From a candidate division WOR-3 bacterium (lineage in GTDB: Bacteria; Hydrothermota; Tepidihabitantia; SM23-42; JAOAFX01), in assembly GCA_039802005.1 (NCBI GenBank), contig JBDRVV010000008.1, forward strand, positions 1 to 64,000: a stretch of DNA of 64,000 nucleotides, written 5' to 3'. Position numbers and translations under genes: made by a program. Below the pieces are notes generated by a model. The model did not search any database, was not told where the DNA came from, and saw only the letters and a list, made by a program, of their open reading frames with translations. The stretch's first letter is position 1, and the number at the start of each line of letters is the position of its first letter. Positions 42,995 to 51,800 of the stretch are shown here, one piece after another.

Positions 42995-45450
42995 TTATGC
43001 TTATCATTACCCTACTTTTTGCGCTAACCGACTATAATCAACTCGTAATGGATTATGAAATTGCCCACAGACTATTTTTGCAGGAGAATTATGCTCAGGC
43101 ATTGCAATATTTTTCAGCAATGTTAAAAAAATATGGTGGTACTGATTTTGAAGATGAAATAAGATTCAGGGTAGCTGAATGTTATTTTAACATAAAGGAC
43201 TATGACCGCGCAAAAGAACATTTTGAGACAATTTTGAAAAGAAAGAAATACGCATACCTTGAACCCGAATGTCTTTATGCAATTGGCATAATAGACATCT
43301 TGCAGGGAAATTATAGAGAGGCAGAACAGATTCTCCAGAGATTGTTGAAAAATCCTGCGTATGCGGAGGAAGACAGGGCAAATTTTGCCCTGGGGGTTTT
43401 ATATTATTTTAGAGGTAGTTATCAGGAAGCAAAAGAAAAACTTGAAGGTTTGAAACTTCTTGAGGCAAAATTTTATTATGGTAAAGCATTATCCCGTCTT
43501 GGCAGCCCCCTTGAGGCGATAAAATCATTTAAAGAAATTCTTGATGAAGCACCAAATACACCAATTGCCACCCTTGCTGAATTTTCAAGGGCTGAGGCTT
43601 TATTCTTTAATAAAGATTTTGATGGGGCAAAAGTAAAATTCAGGGATTTCATTGCCTATTATCCTAAGTCTCCTTTGATTGATTATGCCCATTTCTTCTA
43701 TGCTGCGTCTTTGATTCACTATGGTGAATATGCAGGTGCTGCGGAGCATCTTATCCCGTTGACAAGACATTCAGATAACCTCCTCGCTGCACATGCAGGG
43801 TATTTTTTAGGGATATGCAGAATGAATTTAAATGATGGACTTGGTGCGGTAAGTGCATTCCAGAGGGTAAGAGCCAATTATCCCAACACAATGATCTCAT
43901 CCTATGCCAATCTCCAGTTGACCAAGGCATTGCTTGCCTATGGTGATACAATCCAGGCATTGACATCTTCAGCCCAGTTGGCAACAATGTTTGCATCCGG
44001 CGAACTCGCAAGTATTGGTGAATATCTGACCGGTATGATTTATTTTCAGAAAAAGGATTATGTAAACGCAATTAGATTCTTTGAATCATTATTATCTAAA
44101 TACCCCAAGTCTCCATTAAGAGAACCAGGCGCAACAATGCTCTTATATGCACTTTATAATTTAAAGAATTTTGACTATGCGGTTACATTTGGCAGTAAAT
44201 ATATCAAAGACTTCCCTGATGAACAAAATGAATGGCGGGGAAGGACACTATATTTCCTTGCCGAGTCATACTATTATCTGAATAATTTTAGTGAAGCGGA
44301 AAAGGCATATCTTGCAGTTACAAAAGATTATTTTGGAATTGAAGTGTCTCCTTATGCCCGATTAGGACTTGCATATTCATTGTATAATCAGGACCGCCCC
44401 AAAGAAGCCCGGGATATATTTGAGAATATGAGCAAGGTTCCTTATGAAGATTCATCTCTTGTAATGGCAATATATCTCGGACTTGGTTATACACAGTTCA
44501 ATCAACGCGATTATATGAAGTCAAGGGAGACATTTGAGGCATTATACAACACATTCCCAAAAGATGAGAGATGCGCTGTCCCTTCACTATTTTATGCCGG
44601 GATGTCATATTACAATCTTGAATACTATGCAAATGCAATAGAATCCTGGGAAAAGTTGATCGGTAATTTCCCAATGGCAAAAAAATCTGCTGAAGCTGGA
44701 TTTCGTGCTGGAGATACATATTTTAAGGCGCTTGAATATGAAAAGGCACGAAGCCTCTTTCGCTGGGTCGTTGAAAACCATCCCAATGATGATTTCGCCC
44801 GCTCTTCACAATTAGCGATTGCCCAGAGTTATTATAATCAGAAAAATTATGATGAGGCAATAAGAGAGTTCCAAAAGTTTCTTGACCTGTATCCTACCTC
44901 TGATGAGGCAACCGCAGCCAGAAAAGGCATGGAGATGTGTTATTATCAAAAAGGGCTTGAGTCCACCGAAGCAATGCAGTATTTTGTTGAAAGATTTCCA
45001 CAAAGTGAACTTGCCGCGGACGGGCAATACCAGATCGCCCAGAAATTCTTTGATGATAAAAAATATGCCCAGGCAATGGAAGAGTTTATTAAAGTTGTAA
45101 TAAATTTTCCTTCTTCTTCTTACGCACCTGATGCCTTACTACTGGCAGCAGAATGTGCGGTGAATATAGAAGAATGGCAAAAGTCTACTGAATTATATGA
45201 AAGATATCTGAGCTACTTCCCGAAAGGGAAAGAGAAGGATGCGGTCTATTTTAATTTAGGCACCGCCTATTTTAATTTAAAAGAATATGGAAAGGCAATG
45301 AAGAGTTTTCAGGTCGTTGTAGACTCCTTCCCTTCATCCCAGTACCTGACCAATGCCCGACATAATATTGGAGTTTGCAAAAAATATCTTGGGGAGGCAG
45401 GCAGTGGTTCCGAAGGTATTCAGACTGAAGGACCAAAAGGAGAAAAATGA
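42991..45450 (+). CDS. Large TPR protein of the Tol/Ton envelope operon
   Basis: An 819-residue, signal-bearing (MLIITLLFALTD) protein with some twenty TPR-like units, of the CpoB/BamD-like kind (FRVAECYFNIKDYDRAKEHF, HYNLGTAYFNLKEYGKAMKS-type helices). Such periplasmic TPR proteins coordinate with Tol-Pal machinery in cell-envelope constriction or act as outer-membrane assembly scaffolds. The much greater length than CpoB (about 260) makes this a distinct scaffold. It overlaps the PorV-like gene by four bases and precedes tolQ. Confidence 0.8.
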   Translation: MIMLIITLLFALTDYNQLVMDYEIAHRLFLQENYAQALQYFSAMLKKYGGTDFEDEIRFRVAECYFNIKDYDRAKEHFETILKRKKYAYLEPECLYAIGIIDILQGNYREAEQILQRLLKNPAYAEEDRANFALGVLYYFRGSYQEAKEKLEGLKLLEAKFYYGKALSRLGSPLEAIKSFKEILDEAPNTPIATLAEFSRAEALFFNKDFDGAKVKFRDFIAYYPKSPLIDYAHFFYAASLIHYGEYAGAAEHLIPLTRHSDNLLAAHAGYFLGICRMNLNDGLGAVSAFQRVRANYPNTMISSYANLQLTKALLAYGDTIQALTSSAQLATMFASGELASIGEYLTGMIYFQKKDYVNAIRFFESLLSKYPKSPLREPGATMLLYALYNLKNFDYAVTFGSKYIKDFPDEQNEWRGRTLYFLAESYYYLNNFSEAEKAYLAVTKDYFGIEVSPYARLGLAYSLYNQDRPKEARDIFENMSKVPYEDSSLVMAIYLGLGYTQFNQRDYMKSRETFEALYNTFPKDERCAVPSLFYAGMSYYNLEYYANAIESWEKLIGNFPMAKKSAEAGFRAGDTYFKALEYEKARSLFRWVVENHPNDDFARSSQLAIAQSYYNQKNYDEAIREFQKFLDLYPTSDEATAARKGMEMCYYQKGLESTEAMQYFVERFPQSELAADGQYQIAQKFFDDKKYAQAMEEFIKVVINFPSSSYAPDALLLAAECAVNIEEWQKSTELYERYLSYFPKGKEKDAVYFNLGTAYFNLKEYGKAMKSFQVVVDSFPSSQYLTNARHNIGVCKKYLGEAGSGSEGIQTEGPKGEK

Positions 45451-45453
45451 AAA

Positions 45454-45501
45454 AATCCGTGTTAATCCGTGTCTGCCATTCTTTCTGGCAGTTCATCCGT
45501 G
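45454..45501 (+). repeat. Short dispersed repeats between TPR and tolQ genes
   Basis: AATCCGTGT occurs at 45454-45462 and 45464-45472, with a third ATCCGTG at 45495-45501. The sequence fills the gap between the two genes; the tolQ ribosome site (AAGGAGG) follows it. Confidence 0.45.
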
Positions 45502-45539
45502 CAATTCAGTGTGTTGCAAAGCAACAAGGAGGTTAAAAA

Positions 45540-46250
45540 ATGATACTGGGTCAACCATTGATTGACATATTTAAAAACAGTATTGTAATGATAATCCTTT
45601 TATTATGCTCAATAATCGCCCTGGCTTTAATAATAGAAAGATTTTTGTATTTTGTAAGAAATAGTTTTGATACGCGTACTGGGTTTTTGCGTTTCAGCCA
45701 GGTTTTGCGAAATCAGGGCACAAGTGCCGCACTGGCTTATGCAAATCAGAAAAAAAATCCATTATTTGGATTATTTGCGGTTGCCCTGCAGAACCAGCAT
45801 CTTGATGGAGACAATCTTTATGATGTTTTATCAAGTTATGTGATTGAAGAAAAATTGAAATTTGATAGGTATCTCGGTGGTATGGGCACACTCGCAAATG
45901 CAGCCACATTATTGGGTTTACTCGGAACCGTGACCGGTCTAATCCGCGCATTCCATAATATATCAATCACCGGTTCAGGCGGTCCTGCAGTAATATCAGC
46001 TGGCATTGCCGAGGCACTTCTAACAACTGCATTCGGTTTATTCATTGGTATTCCAACCCTTTTCTTTTACAATTATTACACAAAAAAGAGCAATGAACTG
46101 GCAATGAGTCTTGAAGGTGTATGCGACAAAATTATTGTACTATTGGATACAATTAAGAAAAAATCAGGTATTGCAAATCCTGAGCCAGTTGCGACAGCAA
46201 AGCCGACGCCACCGCCCCCACCACCAGAAGATACTTCCTGGAAGTTCTGA
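45540..46250 (+). CDS. tolQ: MotA/TolQ/ExbB proton channel protein
   Basis: A 236-residue inner-membrane protein with three membrane helices: residues about 12-35, a cytoplasmic loop, then GTLANAATLLGLLGTVTGLI and AGIAEALLTTAFGLFIGIPTLFFY. The TolQ/ExbB channel forms a proton-driven complex with TolR/ExbD. The C-terminus ends in a proline-rich tail (ATAKPTPPPPPPEDTSWKF). AAGGAGG precedes the ATG. Two TolR/ExbD genes and a TonB gene follow, so the motor could serve either outer-membrane integrity or TonB-dependent import. Confidence 0.9.
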   Translation: MILGQPLIDIFKNSIVMIILLLCSIIALALIIERFLYFVRNSFDTRTGFLRFSQVLRNQGTSAALAYANQKKNPLFGLFAVALQNQHLDGDNLYDVLSSYVIEEKLKFDRYLGGMGTLANAATLLGLLGTVTGLIRAFHNISITGSGGPAVISAGIAEALLTTAFGLFIGIPTLFFYNYYTKKSNELAMSLEGVCDKIIVLLDTIKKKSGIANPEPVATAKPTPPPPPPEDTSWKF

Positions 46251-46253
46251 GAT

Positions 46254-46667
46254 ATGAGAAAGAGAAGACGCATCTATTTTGGAACAGAACCGCAGGGATT
46301 GATACTGAATTCACTCGTTGATATTGCTCTATCACTTGTCATAGGATTCATTGTTGCAATTCCTCTATTTTTTGAATCTGGAATTTTTGTGAATGCACCA
46401 GGTGTGGCAGCGGGTTCAGCAACTGAAGTAAGTGACATAAAGGTTAATATTCATCTCTTGAATGATGGTGGCATATTATTGAATGAAGAATTAGTAACAT
46501 ACGAAAGATTAGAAGAATTATTACCACAGTTGCTGGCGAGGAGTCTTGAGAAAAGAGTGATTGTTTCAACTGATACCGAAGTAACCTATGAAAGGGTAAT
46601 ACAGATACTTGATCTGGCAAAACAAAAAGGTGCAGGTGAACTTGCCTTATTGAGGAGTAGAAGATGA
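46254..46667 (+). CDS. TolR/ExbD family protein, first copy
   Basis: A 137-residue protein with one N-terminal membrane helix (LVDIALSLVIGFIVAIPLFF) and a periplasmic domain (VNIHLLNDGGILLNEELVTY ... VIVSTDTEVTYERVIQILDLAKQKGA). The helix has the conserved aspartate (VDIAL) required for proton use. It starts 3 bases after tolQ. The next gene overlaps by four bases and is a second member of the same family. Confidence 0.85.
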   Translation: MRKRRRIYFGTEPQGLILNSLVDIALSLVIGFIVAIPLFFESGIFVNAPGVAAGSATEVSDIKVNIHLLNDGGILLNEELVTYERLEELLPQLLARSLEKRVIVSTDTEVTYERVIQILDLAKQKGAGELALLRSRR

Positions 46668-47053
46668 AACGCATGGAGAATGTAGACATTCTGCCAATGG
46701 CAGCAGTCGCCCTTATGGTTGTTTTAATGATGATGATAATCGCTCCTATGACAATGACACATACCAATACACCGGTCGAAGTACCAAAGGCACACACTGC
46801 TGAAGCAAAGACTGAAGAAAATTTCACAATCACATATACAATTGATAAAAAGTTATTTATAAATGACCAGCCCATTTCGCCCGATGATTTTGACAGCATT
46901 GTCCAACAGGCAGTAGAAAAAGACCCTTATCAATTGATAGTAATCCGCGCGGATAAAGATGTTCTTCACAAAGATGTTCTTGAAATTCTTGCCCGGGTAA
47001 AACAGGCAGGTGCAAAGCGCATTGCCTGTGCAACTAAAAAACCAAAGGAATAG
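46664..47053 (+). CDS. TolR/ExbD family protein, second copy
   Basis: A 129-residue TolR/ExbD-like protein. The membrane helix (DILPMAAVALMVVLMMMIIA) is methionine-rich and keeps an aspartate just before it; the periplasmic domain (YTIDKKLFINDQPISPDDFD ... LVIRADKDVLHKDVLEILARVKQAGAKRI) aligns with the first copy. Two ExbD-type subunits in one operon suggest a heteromeric motor or two alternative complexes sharing the TolQ channel. Confidence 0.83.
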   Translation: MKRMENVDILPMAAVALMVVLMMMIIAPMTMTHTNTPVEVPKAHTAEAKTEENFTITYTIDKKLFINDQPISPDDFDSIVQQAVEKDPYQLIVIRADKDVLHKDVLEILARVKQAGAKRIACATKKPKE

Positions 47054-47055
47054 TT

Positions 47056-47961
47056 ATGTTCAGGGATAAAAGACTTGATATCGGTATTGCTATATCAATA
47101 GTCGTGCATATATTATTATTTTTACTCTTCTCCCGTTCCAGTTCTGCCTCCACCGCCAATTATGAAGATATAAAAGAGGTTACTTTCCTTGACCAATCTT
47201 ATCGCCCCGAAGTAGCAAAGGTTGTATCAAAAGGTTCAATATGGGGTGAAGTAAGTGAAACTCCCGCACCTTCCACCGGCACTTATGGTGGTAGCGATAT
47301 TGTGACTCCAGCGATTGACCTGAATGTAAAACTTGACCGTAGCCAGGCAAAGATAGATTTAAATCGTTATACACCGCAGGAAGGGGTTGGTGAAGTGATA
47401 AAGATCGGCAGTGCCAAAAATGGAACGATGAAATCAACCGAAGAAATTCTTGCCGAAAAACCAATTTCGCTTGCAAAAAATCTACCACGAGGTGCTGGGA
47501 CAGAAGGTGGAACGGGTATTGGTGTCTATGGTGGTATTGGAAAACAAGCAGAAACACCTACAATAAAGATTGATAAAAAACCACCACCCACGACCCCCAC
47601 TTCGCAGATTGGGAAACAGGTTGAAACAAAGGTTGAAGAAAAATTGAAGGTAGAAGCAAAAGGGACTGCTATTTCACTTGCCGGACCAATTGCCGACCGC
47701 GAGATAATGAAAAAGATACTGCCGCAGTACCCTGCCTGGTGTCTACAAAAAGGTATTTCGGGCGTGGTGAAGATAAGGGTGGAGGTCAATCCCGAAGGAA
47801 GTGTGAGGGAAAATATTAGAATTGAAATTTCTTCAGGTTATCCCGACCTTGACCAGAGTGTAGTAAATGCAGTTAAGGCATGGCTATTTGCTCCATTGCC
47901 TTCAGGCGTTAAACAAGAAATCCAATGGGGAATTATTACATTTAGATTTGTCTGTGGTTAA
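47056..47961 (+). CDS. tonB: TonB-family energy transducer
   Basis: A 301-residue protein with an N-terminal membrane anchor (IGIAISIVVHILLFLLF), a long periplasmic spacer and a C-terminal TonB domain (YPAWCLQKGISGVVKIRVEV, ISSGYPDLDQSVVNAVKAWLF). The spacer lacks the Pro-Glu/Pro-Lys repeats of E. coli TonB and is rich in Lys, Thr and Gly. It follows the TolQ/ExbD pair and would carry motor force to an outer-membrane protein. Confidence 0.87.
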   Translation: MFRDKRLDIGIAISIVVHILLFLLFSRSSSASTANYEDIKEVTFLDQSYRPEVAKVVSKGSIWGEVSETPAPSTGTYGGSDIVTPAIDLNVKLDRSQAKIDLNRYTPQEGVGEVIKIGSAKNGTMKSTEEILAEKPISLAKNLPRGAGTEGGTGIGVYGGIGKQAETPTIKIDKKPPPTTPTSQIGKQVETKVEEKLKVEAKGTAISLAGPIADREIMKKILPQYPAWCLQKGISGVVKIRVEVNPEGSVRENIRIEISSGYPDLDQSVVNAVKAWLFAPLPSGVKQEIQWGIITFRFVCG

Positions 47962-47974
47962 TAAGGAGTGATAA

Positions 47975-48832
47975 ATGAATATATTCTTTGTCTTATTTTT
48001 GTTCACCCAGGAGGCAAAAAAATCCGAACATGAGATTGGTGAAGAGGTCATAAAGGGTGAATTGAAATATAAGATAAGTGAACCAAAAATATATTTACAG
48101 GTCTCTTTAAATCCATTCGCCCCTCTGGATTCGGTGATTTCAAAGGAGCAGTATATATTTGATGAAAAACTTTATTCTACCATAGATGGATTAAATACAC
48201 CAATCCTTTATCTTCACAGCGAGTATTTAAGAATGCCGCTTGTAGCAAGATTTATGTACGGCAGTATCGCCCTTTTCATACCACGATTTGAAAAAACAGT
48301 CTCTTCCTGGGAACTTGTAATCACTGACGCGAAAGGTGAAGTTATTAGACGCTATGCCCAGCGAGGAATGCCTCCGCCAGTCCTTTCCTGGGATGGCAGG
48401 ACTGATAAAGGAGAAATGTGTAATATGGGTGAAGTATATAATTATGTTTTCACTGCCTTTGATGCAGTCGGCAATCCAACAAGAATAACCGGTCGGGCAT
48501 ATAAATTCAATGGCGTGGTATACGAAGAAAAAGGAAGCACAATAATTGCAGTATCCGCAAATGCATTATTTAACGAAAATTCATCAAATTTGCACAGTGA
48601 GTCAGGACCATATATTGAAGAGATTGCCAATATTGTAAAAGAAAAATTTAAAAAAGAAGTTGTTGTCTATTCTTATTCACAATCTGAAGCACTTGCCCGC
48701 TCTCGTGGGGAAATAATATTAAACGAAATTACAAAAAGGGCTGTGTTACAGAATAAGGCAGTAAGCACAGCCCCCCGTTTTATACCCGGACTTTTGCCTA
48801 AATATTCAAAGATCGAGATAGTAGTCCAGTAA
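47975..48832 (+). CDS. Exported protein with FlgD-like and OmpA-like regions
   Basis: A 285-residue protein with a short hydrophobic start (MNIFFVLFLFTQ). Residues about 100-175 resemble a FlgD-like Ig domain (TDAKGEVIRRYAQRGMPPPV, LSWDGRTDKGEMCNMGEVYN), as in the PorV-like and surface proteins of this operon. Residues about 190-285 look like a divergent OmpA/Pal-type peptidoglycan-binding domain (ANALFNENSSNLHSESGPYI, SQSEALARSRGEII). It may play the Pal role in this Tol-like set. Ribosome site AAGGAG precedes the ATG. Confidence 0.68.
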   Translation: MNIFFVLFLFTQEAKKSEHEIGEEVIKGELKYKISEPKIYLQVSLNPFAPLDSVISKEQYIFDEKLYSTIDGLNTPILYLHSEYLRMPLVARFMYGSIALFIPRFEKTVSSWELVITDAKGEVIRRYAQRGMPPPVLSWDGRTDKGEMCNMGEVYNYVFTAFDAVGNPTRITGRAYKFNGVVYEEKGSTIIAVSANALFNENSSNLHSESGPYIEEIANIVKEKFKKEVVVYSYSQSEALARSRGEIILNEITKRAVLQNKAVSTAPRFIPGLLPKYSKIEIVVQ

Positions 48833-48835
48833 AGA

Positions 48836-51800
48836 TTATTTTGTAACTTTAATTTCAAACGGCTCAGCAATAACCTCTTTATCGGTATTGTAGTATTCAT
48901 ATACCCGTGAAGACTGGACCTTTGCCCGAACCGGATATTTCGCCTTGAGGCTGTAAGATAATTTAATCGGTTTGTCTGAAGAGATTGATTCAATATAGAT
49001 AATTATCTGGCGCGAAGTCAAACTGTATTTCTGAATAACTTTTTTGTTAACATACTCATCAAGGGTCGGAGTTTGGACTTCAAATCCCGGTGGAATTCCT
49101 AAGTCAATCATCACCATCTGGGCAGTACCACTCTTTAATAATTTGATAGCAACATCAACATTGACCAAATCATTGATTGCCAGTTGCTTACGGTCATAGT
49201 TCAGGTCAATGGCAAAGAGGGGCATCGGTGGCTTTGGCAAATCCTTCCAGGGAATATAATAAGTACTCGTAAGCTCATACAGAAAACTGCCTTCGCCTTT
49301 GAGCTGGATCTCAATAGTATTTTCACCCCCTCCTTTATCCTCCCCCTTCAAGGGGGCGGAAAGGAGCGTGGGGGTCAAATCAACCTGCTGCATTACATCT
49401 GCATTGCTTTTATCAACTTTTATTTCAGTCACCTTTTTACCATTATTAAAGACAATAACCGTTGCATTCACATCTTCACTGACACTACCAAGTGCACCAA
49501 CAAGTGCACGCAGGGCAATTATCGTTCCCTGGGTTGTATACCATGTTCCACTTGGGTCTTTAGAACGAATCAGATATGTCAATGCCTTGGTTGTCACATC
49601 GGCGAATTTGCCGGATTTTACCAATGCGTAGGTAGCAAGACCGCTTGCCTCAATATCCGCACCCTTACCACGGGTAAAAGTAATTGAGGGAAGTTCTGAT
49701 TCCCAGTATATCGCACCATTATCTTCCTTTGCCATATCAATGAGTTTGCGCAAAACTTTTATAGTGATTTCGGATTTTGGTTCCATTGATACAAAGGCAT
49801 TGGCAACAAGAGCAAGGATATAGGCATCGTTAACTTTTTCCCATTTACCTTTCAAATAATCAAGTCCCTTTTGTGCCGAGCCATCTTTCTGACCAATCTC
49901 TGCAAGTGCCCAGACAATATAAGCCGTTGGCATTATTTCATTATTTTGGATCCTTCCCCAGGCTTCAGCATGAAGATATTGCTTATCCGGTGACCAGGAA
50001 CCATCTTTATTCTGTTGATTCTTTAACCACTGCGCAGTTCTTTCAATTACCCTTTCATCAATATTATATACCTTGCCCATATCATTGAATTCCATAAGAC
50101 CATATGCGCTAAGAATCTTATTTGCCGGTGCGTCACCAAACCAGGAGAATCCACCACCCTTTACTTCAAACGATAGCAATCGCTGATAGCCAATGCTGAT
50201 ATACTCTTCCGCCTTCATTTCGGTCTCGGGTTTTATCTGCTGGGTCTGACGCAGATAGTTTAAAATCAAAATATTGGGATAAGTGATTGAAGATGTCTGT
50301 TCAAAACAACCATACGGCATTCCGAGCATTTTATCCAGCCCTTCCACAACCTGGGAATAGATTCCGGGATAGAGTTTAAGAATCAGAGAATTCGCACCTG
50401 AAATTGCGTTTGCCGGGAAACTCACCTTCTTAACTACATTTCCTTCAAGTCGGTCTGATATTATACTCTCAAATCTTTTGCCATCAGGCAATACCGCAAT
50501 CTGCCTTTTAATTGCATCGGACTTTACTTCACCATATGCCTTTACGGTTATAGAATGATATCCAAGTTCCCTTACCTTTATCGGAAAGTATACAACCGAT
50601 ACTTCATCTTTATTTAGCATCTTTGTAACTTCTTTGTCGCCAAGAATCTCAAACCAATCTCCTCTTTCCAATACCAATTTGATCTTCTGCTCTTTAGGTA
50701 GATAATTATAAATTGCAATTGGAATTGATATTTCATCACCCTGGGTCAAGGCAACTGGTAAGTCTATATCAACAAAGAAATCCTGGAATACCCTTATCTG
50801 GGATAGTTCCGAACCCAATCCACCCTGCTGGGTAGATGCGAACATTGTGAGTCGCCAGGTCGTTATTGCATCGGGCATGGTTATCGAAATCTTTGCCTTT
50901 CCCTGGGCATCGGTAATCAGTGCAGGTTCAAAGATAAATGTTTCAGGGAAGTATTCACGCACCCGTGGCTCCTCGGGGCTTGCTTTTGGTTCAGTTTTAT
51001 CCATTGTCGTCTTAACCTTCGCCGCACTCGGAACCGGCATTGCGCCACCCGGAGCAAATACCCTTTCTTCCATTACCTCAAACCTTCTCCAGCCCCATTC
51101 ATTTATATCATCTTCAGTATCAAACACACCATCAGGGCCAGCACTAACAATTGTAAAGTAAGAAAAATATTCATTTTCGCAGGTTATACGATATTTTCTA
51201 TTCCATGGGTCTAAAAGGTCGCTTTCTTTTAACAATCCTTCTTTTATGAATATCTCAATTGCCTTCTCGGTTTTCGGATAGTTGTCGTATTTGTCATAGT
51301 ATTTGTTTATTGCGGTATACAATTTCTCGCGCACCTTTGAAATCTTTGTGTAGAATGCCTGAGCAATCTTTTCATTTATTTCTATCGGCGTAGTGTAATT
51401 AACCGGGAATGGCTCTTTTGGCGTAAGCGTTGAAAACATTACAACTTCTGCCCTTTCGTCAATTGCTGGTTGTTTAACAATGTTTGCTGGTTCAAATCCG
51501 TGGATTTCATAACGCGGGGTCATTATCTCTTTTTCCAGAGTAAAATAGACCTTCTCCAGCCCCGGTTGTAATTCACTCACTGCAAAGACTGCCTCATCAA
51601 CGATTGCCAGACAGAGTGCTGCGATCTTAGGTCTGCCATTTCTGTCGGTAATCTTAAAGACGATCTCACCATCCTCACCGGGTAAATACTCTTTTTTATT
51701 TGGTTCTGCTTTTATCACCAAATCATTTGCCCCGTGAATATAGCAGAATCTTGTATCACGAATGATATCTGACCCCGGAGTAACTATATATGCGTGCAGC

